From an uncultured Clostridia bacterium (lineage in GTDB: Bacteria; Bacillota; Clostridia; Christensenellales; Aristaeellaceae): DNA of 6,329 bases. Every line of letters starts with the position of its first letter. Positions within the stretch are counted from its first letter, which is position 1. The notes under the pieces were generated by a model, which was given only the letters and a program-made list of their open reading frames with translations, was not told where the DNA came from and searched no databases. Positions 1-5,056 of the stretch are shown piece by piece. The stretch lies in assembly GCA_934631055.1 (NCBI GenBank), contig CAKTXP010000141.1, positions 1-6,329 on the forward strand. Direction: 5' to 3'. The position numbers and the translations under genes were made by a program.

Positions 1-518
1 ATATCCGAACTCATCACGCTGTCGCCGCGCTCGAGCGCAACGACGCCCGTGCGCACCAGTTCCAGAATGCCGTAATCCTCCAGCAGCCGCAGCATCGCGG
101 TCACCTTGTCGTTGTCGCCGGTGATTTCCAAGATCATCGAGGATTTCGTCACATCCAGCACCTTCGCCTTGAAGATATCGACCAGCCGCATCAGCCCTTC
201 GCGCTCCTTGACGTCCGCTGCGACCTTGACCAGCAGCAGCTGACGCTCTACGTCGTTCCGGTTGCTGAGTACCTGCACCTTCTGCACGCAGATGAGCTTG
301 TAGAGCTGCTGAACGAGCTGCTCGATATGCGCGTCGTCGCCGAGGACGACGATGGTGATGCGGGAAACTTCGCCGTCCTGCGTCGGCCCGACCGCCAGAC
401 TCTCGATATTGAAGCCGCGTCGGGAGAACAGACCGGATACGCGGGAAAGCACGCCCGGCTCGTTGGAGACCAGCACGCCGACGGTATAGCGGCGCAGGTT
501 TTCGGGATTCATCATCAT
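1..518 (-). CDS. ilvN: Acetolactate synthase small (regulatory) subunit, 3' end cut by window edge
   Basis: Regulatory subunit of acetohydroxyacid synthase. In this family it binds the catalytic subunit, raises its activity and confers feedback inhibition by valine or other branched-chain amino acids. I translated it by hand: 172 codons are visible, with no stop before the edge. An N-terminal ACT domain (about residues 10-80) is clear from YTVGVLVSNEPGVLSRVSGLF, then RRGFNIESLAVG and SRITIVV. The C-terminal half (about 85-168) shows the family pattern, with LLLVKV, ILEITGD and LVRTGVVALERG. Family members are usually 160-175 residues, so only a few residues are missing. There are three consecutive ATG codons (518, 515, 512). 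The first is chosen because GGAGGTG at 533-527 lies 8 nt upstream of it. The ilvB stop codon is 16 nt upstream, so the two genes share an operon and are probably translationally coupled. It could equally be named ilvH. Confidence 0.95.
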   Translation of the reverse strand, partial: MMMNPENLRRYTVGVLVSNEPGVLSRVSGLFSRRGFNIESLAVGPTQDGEVSRITIVVLGDDAHIEQLVQQLYKLICVQKVQVLSNRNDVERQLLLVKVAADVKEREGLMRLVDIFKAKVLDVTKSSMILEITGDNDKVTAMLRLLEDYGILELVRTGVVALERGDSVMSSD

Positions 519-534
519 AAGCCGCTCACCTCCG

Positions 535-2244
535 TCAATTCAGGCAGAACGAGTCGATCGGGGAACCGGGGGCAACCATCGGCGCGACCATCTCGTCGAT
601 ATCCAGCATACATTCGATGATGCACGGTTTCTTTTCTTCAAACGCCTTTTTGAACGCCGCCGCAAACTTCTCTACCGTGTCCACGCGCGTGCCTTCAAGC
701 CCGTAGGCGTCGGCAAGCTTCATGAAATCCGGTCCGCGGTCGAGCGTCGTCTGGCTGTACCGATGCCCAAAGAAGAGCGTCTGCCACTGGCGAACCATGC
801 CCAGCGTGCCGTTGTTGAAGATGACGATGATGACCGGAATGCCGTAATAGCCGATGGTCGAAAGCTCGGTCAGGTTCATGCGGAAGGAGCCGTCGCCTGT
901 GACCAGCGCAACCGGACGATGTTCGGGGTCGCTTGCCGCCGCGCCCATCGCCGCGCCCAGACCGAAGCCCATCGTTCCCAGACCGCCGCTGGTAATCAGC
1001 TGGCGCGGACGCAGGAACGGAAAATGCTGCGCCGTCCACATCTGATGCTGTCCGACGTCGGTCGCAACGGTCATCTCCGGCGCAATCGACGACATCTGGC
1101 GCAGGATCTTGCGCGGCTCAAAAAGCTCGTCGCTCAGGTATTCCTCCATCATGCTGCGCGCCTGCTGCATCCATTGTTCGTGATGCTTCTGTGCGACGCG
1201 GGCAAGCAGCAGCTCCAGAACGACGCGCGCGTCGCCCGTGATATGCAGCGTGGTCGATACGTTCTTGTTGATCTCCGCGCGGTCAATGTCGATGTGAAGC
1301 ACCTTCGCCTGCGCCGCGAACGTCGCGGCATTGCCCAGCGCGCGGTCAGAGAAGCGGACGCCGACGGCGATCAGCAGGTCGCATCGCTGCATGGCGATGT
1401 TCGCCGCATGGGTGCCGTGCATGCCGAGCATGCCGAGCATGCGCGGGTTGTCCGCCGGAAGCGCGCCCAAGCCCATCAGCGTGGAGACCACCGGCGCGTC
1501 GATGCGGTCGGCGAACGCCGCCAGCTCGTCCTGCGCGCCGGAAATGATGACGCCGCCGCCGCAGTAGATGAGCGGCATATGCGCTTCGGCGATGAGCTGC
1601 GCCGCCTTTTCAAGACGCGGCTCGGCTTTGATCTTATAGCGTTCCAGCGCTTCGCCTTCCGGACGCAGCTGCGCCGTCGGATGCTTGGCGGAAAGTTTGG
1701 GGATCAGCGCGTCTCCGGACGCCGGTTCATACTCCGTTTCGGCGATCTGCACATCCTTCGGAATGTCGATCAGCACCGGACCGGGGCGGCCGCTCCTGGC
1801 GATATAGAACGCTTCGCGGATGGTATCCGCCAGCTTTTCTACGCGCGTGACCAGATAATTGTGTTTCGTGACCGGCATGGTCATGCCGGAGATATCCGCT
1901 TCCTGAAAGGAATCCGTTCCCATCAGACTCTGCGGCACGTTGCCGGTGATGAACACCACCGGGGAAGAATCCATATACGCCGTCGCAATCGGCGTCACCA
2001 GATTCGTCGCGCCGGGTCCGCTCGTGGCGATGCAGACGCCGGTCTTTCCGCTGGCGCGGGCATAACCGTCCGCCGCGTGACCCGCGTGCTGCTCGTGCGC
2101 GGTCAGCACATGCTGAATCCTGTCCTGCCGCTTATAGAGTTCGTCATAGATGGGCAAAACCGCGCCGCCGGGAAAACCGAACACCGTGCCGACGTTTTGC
2201 TCAATCAGGCATTCAATCAGAATCGCCGCTCCGTTGAGTTTCAC
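535..2244 (-). CDS. ilvB: Acetolactate synthase large (catalytic) subunit, biosynthetic type
   Basis: Thiamine-diphosphate enzyme that condenses two pyruvates to 2-acetolactate, or pyruvate with 2-ketobutyrate, in the cytoplasm. This is the first common step to valine, leucine and isoleucine. The protein has 569 residues, normal for the family. The N-terminal Pyr domain holds FGFPGGAVLPIYDEL and the catalytic glutamate E51 in AHEQHAGHAADGYAR, followed by SGPGATNLVTPIATAYMDS. The central domain holds GRPGPVLIDIPKDVQ and VGVRFSDRA. The C-terminal PP domain carries the ThDP/Mg motif GDGSFRMN at about 450, with NN 24 residues later at about 477, then GMVRQWQ. An ATG at 2268 would add 8 residues, but GGAGGAG at 2256-2250 lies inside that extension and 5 nt before GTG at 2244, so GTG is the likely start. 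The FAD-type AHAS domain order and the adjacent ilvN argue against a catabolic AlsS. Expression should depend on the T-box leader upstream. Confidence 0.97.
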   Translation of the reverse strand: MKLNGAAILIECLIEQNVGTVFGFPGGAVLPIYDELYKRQDRIQHVLTAHEQHAGHAADGYARASGKTGVCIATSGPGATNLVTPIATAYMDSSPVVFITGNVPQSLMGTDSFQEADISGMTMPVTKHNYLVTRVEKLADTIREAFYIARSGRPGPVLIDIPKDVQIAETEYEPASGDALIPKLSAKHPTAQLRPEGEALERYKIKAEPRLEKAAQLIAEAHMPLIYCGGGVIISGAQDELAAFADRIDAPVVSTLMGLGALPADNPRMLGMLGMHGTHAANIAMQRCDLLIAVGVRFSDRALGNAATFAAQAKVLHIDIDRAEINKNVSTTLHITGDARVVLELLLARVAQKHHEQWMQQARSMMEEYLSDELFEPRKILRQMSSIAPEMTVATDVGQHQMWTAQHFPFLRPRQLITSGGLGTMGFGLGAAMGAAASDPEHRPVALVTGDGSFRMNLTELSTIGYYGIPVIIVIFNNGTLGMVRQWQTLFFGHRYSQTTLDRGPDFMKLADAYGLEGTRVDTVEKFAAAFKKAFEEKKPCIIECMLDIDEMVAPMVAPGSPIDSFCLN

Positions 2245-2249
2245 GCTTT

Positions 2250-2256
2250 CTCCTCC
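2250..2256 (-). promoter_or_regulatory. Ribosome binding site that decides the ilvB start
   Basis: GGAGGAG read on the minus strand, 5 nt before GTG at 2244. It falls within codons 5-7 of the longer ATG-initiated reading frame, so it supports the shorter GTG-initiated protein. Confidence 0.8.
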
Positions 2257-2384
2257 TGCTTGCTTCATCCCAGCTCTCTCCGCCCTCCGGCTTCCGCCTC
2301 AGAGGGACGGCAGGGCATTTGCCTGTGAACGCTTTTTGCAAACGCCTTAGACGCCCCGAAGGGGCCGAGAGGGCGGATGATGTT
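2257..2384 (-). other. Hairpin-rich leader between T-box terminator and ilvB
   Basis: About 130 nt of untranslated RNA downstream of the T-box terminator. It contains a tight hairpin, GCCCC-TTC-GGGGC (2365-2353). The segment GAGGGCGG (2287-2280) can pair with CCGCCCTC (2376-2369). Its GAGGG part can instead pair with the nearer CCCTC (2306-2302), around an inner GGC-GGAA-GCC hairpin. The two pairings exclude each other. I see no small ORF with a ribosome binding site here. Whether the structure has a function is unknown. Confidence 0.4.
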
Positions 2385-2427
2385 AAAAAAGCAGCCTCAC
2401 ACCCTGCTTTAGGGCGAAAGGCTGCTT
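2385..2427 (-). terminator. T-box leader terminator ahead of ilvB
   Basis: Rho-independent terminator on the minus strand. AAGCAGCCT (2427-2419) pairs with AGGCTGCTT (2397-2389) over 9 bp. An inner helix CGCCCT/AGGGTG encloses AAAGC. A run of six T follows at 2390-2385. Its 5' arm overlaps the antiterminator, as expected for a T-box switch: forming the antiterminator (2443-2409) uses CGC and CCTAA at 2416-2409 and blocks the terminator. Confidence 0.93.
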
Positions 2428-2649
2428 CCGCGGTACCACCTAAATTCCGTGCCTGCGCACGCTCAGCGGGCATATCATGATGCCCTCTTCCCCTGTAACG
2501 GAGGAAACCCGGCAGACCTACACAGCGCCAGCGCGTTCAGCCTGCGGCTCGGAGGCGACCAGCCCGCGCGCCCCCGCAGGAGCCTCGCACCCTCGCTCCC
2601 TCGCTTGGCGTTTCCACGCGGATTCTTCCTCTTCATTGCCGGATATGTG
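2385..2649 (-). promoter_or_regulatory. T-box riboswitch leader of ilvBN, specifier probably GUC (valine)
   Basis: tRNA-sensing leader that allows read-through when the cognate tRNA is uncharged. The T-box sequence AATTTAGGTGGTACCGCGG lies at 2446-2428. The bulge TGGTACC (2438-2432) should pair with the tRNA 3' end; TGGT fits a discriminator A. The antiterminator is TTAGG+GCG (2443-2439, 2431-2429) with CGC+CCTAA (2416-2409). I can fold Stem I by hand: base CGGC/GCCG (2641-2638, 2548-2545); K-turn AATGAA/CGA; GAGG/CCTC (2631-2628, 2555-2552); upper CCGCG/CGCGG (2621-2617, 2568-2564); AG bulge AAGCGA (2606-2601); and distal hairpin GGAGC/GCTCC with GGTGCGAG in its loop. The codon directly before the lower helix, in the specifier position, is GTC at 2559-2557 followed by a purine. 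Stem III is TTCCTC/GGGGAA (2506-2501, 2493-2488), and a further hairpin GGGCAT/ATGCCC lies at 2485-2468. T-box identity is firm; the valine reading is inference. Confidence 0.93.
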
Positions 2650-2654
2650 TTCCT

Positions 2655-2683
2655 ATCTTATCACGCGTGCCACAAGCTGTCAA
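2655..2683 (-). promoter_or_regulatory. Housekeeping (sigma-A type) promoter of the ilvBN operon
   Basis: On the minus strand, TTGACA (2683-2678) and TAAGAT (2660-2655) are separated by exactly 17 bp. The -35 is a perfect consensus match and the -10 has one mismatch. Transcription should start near 2649, a few bases before the T-box Stem I base at 2641. This fits a leader RNA of about 265 nt up to the terminator. Confidence 0.88.
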
Positions 2684-2721
2684 GCTCTTTTTCTCCATGA
2701 AAATGCTGTTATCTTGCCAAA

Positions 2722-2740
2722 TCATGAAAGGATTTCATGA
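2722..2740. other. Perfect 8-bp dyad between cwlD and the ilvB promoter
   Basis: TCATGAAA-GGA-TTTCATGA is a perfect inverted repeat with a 3-bp centre, 26 bp after the cwlD stop and about 39 bp upstream of the ilvB -35. As RNA from cwlD it could form a hairpin, but only a short TTT follows, so it would be a weak terminator. Its position also suits an operator or activator site. I do not recognise a known regulator's consensus. Confidence 0.5.
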
Positions 2741-2765
2741 GTGGTGTTGACAAGTTGTCTGATGC

Positions 2766-3563
2766 TCATGTTTCATCGTGCGGCTCATGGCTCCTGTCCA
2801 CGGCGGGCAGGGGCTCCGGTTTTTCTATTTCAAGCGACCGCCATGCCAAAACGCCCGACGCGACCGCCTGCGCGATCTTTTGGCGATAGCTTTCCTCCAG
2901 CAGCTTCTTTTCTTCTTTCGCGTTGGAAAGGAAACCGCATTCCACCAGCACGCTCGGCACGCCCAGCGTCAGGATATAGTAATCCCCGCCGAGCGCATCC
3001 CGTTCTTTTTGGGGCGCAAGCTGCTCGTTCATCGCTTCCTGCACAGCGCCCGCCAGAAGCCGCCCTGCCGGACAACCCTCCCGATAGAATACCTGCGGAC
3101 CGCTTTGATTCCGTCCGGCGTATTCGTTCATATGGATGGAAAGCACCATCTGCGCGCCGCCGTCTGCGATGATGTTCGCCCGGCGCTGCATGTCCTGAAG
3201 CTTTTTACGGATGGTCGGGTTCTCGTCGCAGAGAGCGTAGTCGTCCGTACGGGTCATGACGACCTGTGCGCCCTGCTCCTCCAGAAGGGTCTGAAGCTTT
3301 CGGGCGACGTCCAGATTCAGCCCCTTCTCCGGAACGCCGCTGACCCTGCCGACCGCGCCGCCATCATAGCCGCCATGCCCCGCGTCGATTGCGACGACCA
3401 TGCCGGCGAGCGGGCCTTCCGGCGGCTGTGTCGCTTCTACGACCGCCCGCTGCTGCAAAAATGTCTGTACGGCGTTCCCGCCCGCACAGGCAAAGAGCAG
3501 CGCCGTGCAAAGCCCGGTTATGGTCATCAGCCCCGCCGTTATCACGCGCAGTTTCTCTCTCAT
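2766..3563 (-). CDS. cwlD: N-acetylmuramoyl-L-alanine amidase, CwlD type (spore cortex maturation)
   Basis: Zinc amidase (Amidase_3 fold) that removes the stem peptide from muramic acid. In Bacillus, CwlD does this, with PdaA, to make muramic-delta-lactam in spore cortex, which germination lytic enzymes recognise. The protein has 265 residues. The N-terminus has charged MREKLR, then a hydrophobic segment at about 7-27 (signal peptide or anchor). The catalytic domain runs from about 55 to 250. Zinc ligands by family pattern are H63 (DAGHGGYDGGAVG), E79 (PEKGLNL) and H144 (SIHMNEY); the catalytic glutamate is E208 (VECGFLSN). All are intact. The reading frame extends upstream to 3632, but ATG at 3563 is chosen because GGGGAGGGG ends 6 nt before it and the signal segment follows directly. 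It is a single gene, not linked functionally to ilvB. A vegetative AmiC-like amidase is possible, but the single domain with no wall-binding repeats and the short length favour CwlD. Confidence 0.85.
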   Translation of the reverse strand: MREKLRVITAGLMTITGLCTALLFACAGGNAVQTFLQQRAVVEATQPPEGPLAGMVVAIDAGHGGYDGGAVGRVSGVPEKGLNLDVARKLQTLLEEQGAQVVMTRTDDYALCDENPTIRKKLQDMQRRANIIADGGAQMVLSIHMNEYAGRNQSGPQVFYREGCPAGRLLAGAVQEAMNEQLAPQKERDALGGDYYILTLGVPSVLVECGFLSNAKEEKKLLEESYRQKIAQAVASGVLAWRSLEIEKPEPLPAVDRSHEPHDET

Positions 3564-3600
3564 GCTCGCCCCTCCCCATCCTTCTCCGCTTCCCCGCCAG

Positions 3601-3628
3601 AAATATGAGCGGCATCCCCAAAACATGC
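3601..3628 (-). promoter_or_regulatory. Possible forespore-type (sigma-G/F-like) promoter of cwlD
   Basis: On the minus strand, GCATG (3628-3624) and CATATTT (3607-3601) are 16 bp apart. They resemble the forespore sigma-factor pattern of a G-pyrimidine-AT-purine -35 and a CATnnTA -10, with one mismatch in the -10. The distance to the cwlD ribosome binding site (about 25-30 nt) fits. I see no good sigma-A promoter closer to the gene. The motifs are short, so this is tentative. Confidence 0.3.
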
Positions 3629-3690
3629 GCATGGGCGATGATAAACTTTATAACTGACCCGATTTTTATATCCACCCAACCAGTTTTGCT

Positions 3691-3740
3691 CCGGCTTTCA
3701 AAGGTTATCACCGGCTTTCCCACAATATCCACCGGCTTTT
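3691..3740 (+). repeat. Phased CCGGCTTT repeats (iteron-like)
   Basis: Three direct copies of CCGGCTTT(C/T) start at 3691, 3711 and 3732, with periods of 20 and 21 bp, close to two helical turns. A related CAGGCTTTTC follows at 3819. The spacers carry degenerate DnaA-box-like sequence: GGTTATCA before the second copy and AATATCCA before the third. The array leads directly into the perfect DnaA boxes that begin at 3749. Confidence 0.6.
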
Positions 3741-3748
3741 CCCCATTT

Positions 3749-3871
3749 TTATCCACAGCGTTTTTTGTTGAATGAACAGGAATTTTGACTTTTCCACCGA
3801 GTTATCCACAGTTGTCCACAGGCTTTTCGGCGATTTCGCCCTCAGATTGTGGATAACTCAGTTTATCCACA
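3749..3871. other. DnaA-box cluster; candidate oriC or DnaA-binding regulatory site
   Basis: Four perfect TTATCCACA boxes lie within 123 bp: 3749-3757 (+), 3802-3810 (+), 3848-3856 (-) and 3863-3871 (+). A one-mismatch box TTGTCCACA sits at 3812-3820, exactly 10 bp from its neighbour. Weaker two-mismatch versions occur around it at 3668, 3716, 3725, 3790 and 3877. The third and fourth boxes face each other as a 9-bp inverted repeat with a 6-bp centre. The density far exceeds chance for a 9-mer. The pyrimidine- and AT-rich stretch at 3886-3990 could serve as an unwinding element. No dnaA, dnaN or rpmH is in the window, so I cannot tell an origin from a DnaA-titrating or regulatory cluster. Confidence 0.75.
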
Positions 3872-3983
3872 GTTCATGCTCCACATCTTCATATTTTTTC
3901 GTCTTTTCGTGAATGAATAGCTCATGTTTTTAATTCCGGTTTCCTTCCGTCATTTTTTCGACGGATTTTCCATTTTTTGCAAG
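3872..3983. other. Non-coding T-rich block beside the DnaA boxes
   Basis: No credible gene is present on either strand. The plus strand is strongly T-rich, with repeated T-runs in similar settings: CATATTTTTTCG from 3889, CATTTTTTCG from 3951 and CCATTTTTTGC from 3970. A small dyad CCGTC/GACGG surrounds the second run. The block could be a DNA unwinding element for the adjacent boxes, or simply an AT-rich intergenic region. Confidence 0.4.
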
Positions 3984-4028
3984 AAAAAACGCGCCGTTTC
4001 CCGAAGATTTTTCGGGATAACCGACGCG
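3984..4028 (-). terminator. Strong rho-independent terminator after the transporter operon
   Basis: Read on the minus strand, CGCGTCG (4028-4022) pairs with CGGCGCG (3996-3990), including one G-U pair. Inside it, TCCCGAA and TTCGGGA form a 7-bp hairpin around an A-rich loop, and six T follow at 3989-3984. It lies downstream of the ATPase gene and repeat copy A. It should stop transcripts of the transporter operon before they enter the DnaA-box region and cwlD. Confidence 0.9.
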
Positions 4029-4080
4029 CCCCAAAAGTCGGAGGACAAGAGCCGTTCGATTCAGCTTTTTCTTTTAAGAA

Positions 4081-4281
4081 ACGATTGGGGCTTTGCCCCA
4101 AACCCCACAAGGGAACTGAGTTCCCTTGACCTTCCGCTCCGCTTCGCGCTGGTTTTAATCCTCTTAAGCATACGATGCGCATGCGCATCGTTCGGTAAAG
4201 CATATTCAAGCCTCCGCGAAGCGAAGAAAGGGTGCAGGGAACATCGTTCCCTGCCGGGGCTTGGGGCAGAGCCCCAATCGT
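4081..4281 (+). repeat. Nested palindromic element, copy A (complete, 201 bp, MITE/REP-like)
   Basis: The terminal inverted repeats are 26 bp (4081-4106 and 4256-4281) and match at 24 of 26 positions. Each end is itself a hairpin, TTGGGGC-nnn-GCCCCAA. Inside are CAAGGGAAC-TGA-GTTCCCTTG (4108-4128) and GCAGGGAAC-ATC-GTTCCCTGC (4234-4254). Next come the inverted arms CGCTTCGCG (4140-4148) and CGCGAAGCG (4215-4223), around a perfect 20-bp palindrome, ACGATGCGCATGCGCATCGT, at 4172-4191. It codes for nothing evident. It abuts the ATPase stop codon. It resembles the non-autonomous palindromic intergenic repeats seen in many bacterial genomes, but I cannot assign a named family. Confidence 0.85.
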
Positions 4282-4292
4282 CCCCCAATCGT
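4272..4292 (+). repeat. Short tandem duplication at the end of copy A
   Basis: CCCCAATCGT occurs at 4272-4281 and again at 4283-4292, an 11-bp period. The first copy is the terminal sequence of palindromic element A. The second overlaps the ATPase stop codon by one base. Confidence 0.7.
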
Positions 4293-5056
4293 TACCCCCT
4301 CGGCAGAGCCTCCAGCGCTCTTTCCAGATGCGCCCGTACATCCACGCCATAGACCTCCCGTAAAAAAGACGGCGATGCGATATCCGAAAACGCGCCCTGC
4401 CTGAGAATGCGCCCCTCGCGCATGAATACCGCCTGTCCGCCCAGCATCGGCGCCAGCGTCAAGTCGTGAAACACGCCGATGACCTGCTTTCCCGACTGAC
4501 TGCCATATTGATGCAGCTGCTGCATCAATTCGATCTGGCTGCTCAGGTCAAGATGGTTGGTCGGCTCGTCCAGCATGACGATCTCCGGCTGCTGTGCAAA
4601 GACGCGCGCCAAAAAAACGCGCTGCTGCTGTCCGCCGGAAAGCGTATTCGCCACGCGGCCGCGTAAAGCCCAAAGCCCGACATTCTCCAGCGCATCGCGC
4701 ACCGCCTGCTCGTCTTTCTTGTCCTCCGTTTCAAATAAGCTGTGTCTGCGCATGCGGTATCGCCCCATGCGCACGACATCCTCGACCGTATAATCAAACG
4801 GTATCTGCATATTCTGGCTCATCAGCCCGACATGCGCCGCCAGCTCGCGCGGCTTCATCTTTGAAACGCTTTTTCCGTCGATACTGACTTCGCCCCGGCA
4901 GGGCAGAAGCCCCGCTATCACGCGCAGGAGCGTCGTCTTGCCGCATCCGTTGGGGCCCAGTATCGCCAGATTTTCCTCTCGCGGCAGAGAAAAGGAAATG
5001 TCCCTGAGTACATCCTGCCCGCCGTATCCCGCGGATACATGGTTGACCTCAATCAT
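4292..5056 (-). CDS. ABC transporter ATP-binding protein, FecE/FhuC/BtuD type
   Basis: Cytoplasmic ATPase that powers import of iron-siderophore, heme or cobalamin through the adjacent permease. The protein has 254 residues, normal for the family. It has Walker A GPNGCGKTT (34-42), the Q-loop at Q80 (LMSQN), the ABC signature LSGGQQQR (138-145), Walker B IVMLDEPTNHLD (158-169) and the H-switch H196 (VFHDLTLAP). All catalytic residues are intact. The start is ATG at 5056 because GGGAGGG precedes it by 7 nt; an upstream in-frame extension to 5098 lies wholly inside the permease gene. The first 8 bp overlap the permease end (ATGATTGA), indicating translational coupling. The TAA stop shares its last base with a repeat-derived ACGATTGGGG sequence. 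The substrate cannot be read from the sequence. Confidence 0.95.
   Translation of the reverse strand: MIEVNHVSAGYGGQDVLRDISFSLPREENLAILGPNGCGKTTLLRVIAGLLPCRGEVSIDGKSVSKMKPRELAAHVGLMSQNMQIPFDYTVEDVVRMGRYRMRRHSLFETEDKKDEQAVRDALENVGLWALRGRVANTLSGGQQQRVFLARVFAQQPEIVMLDEPTNHLDLSSQIELMQQLHQYGSQSGKQVIGVFHDLTLAPMLGGQAVFMREGRILRQGAFSDIASPSFLREVYGVDVRAHLERALEALPRG

Noticed and set aside
1410..1443. Short tandem GCCGAGCAT repeats in ilvB
   Set aside because: They encode the LGMLGMHGTH segment normal for acetolactate synthase, so this is coding repetition rather than a repeat element.
763..2328. A 521-codon open frame on the plus strand opposite ilvB
   Set aside because: Its product is rich in Arg, His, Asp and Gln with no recognisable domain, typical of the antisense of a GC-rich gene; ilvB motifs on the other strand are complete.
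2748..2753. TTGACA on the plus strand as a -35 box
   Set aside because: No -10 element at suitable spacing and no plus-strand gene downstream.
3486..3497. LLFAC in the CwlD N-terminus as a lipobox
   Set aside because: Phe at the -2 position is not typical of lipoboxes and CwlD proteins are not known as lipoproteins; an ordinary signal or anchor segment is more likely.
2778..3608. A 276-codon open frame on the plus strand opposite cwlD
   Set aside because: Antisense shadow of cwlD; no domain, and the minus-strand amidase has all its active-site residues.
4081..4281. CRISPR-like or tRNA-like reading of the palindromic element
   Set aside because: There is no series of equal repeats with unique spacers, and no acceptor/anticodon arm arrangement or tRNA T-loop sequence.
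3922..4352. Open frames of 142 codons on both strands across the repeat and terminator
   Set aside because: They run through a terminator and palindromic repeat, show no domain and no ribosome binding site, and overlap the ATPase end.
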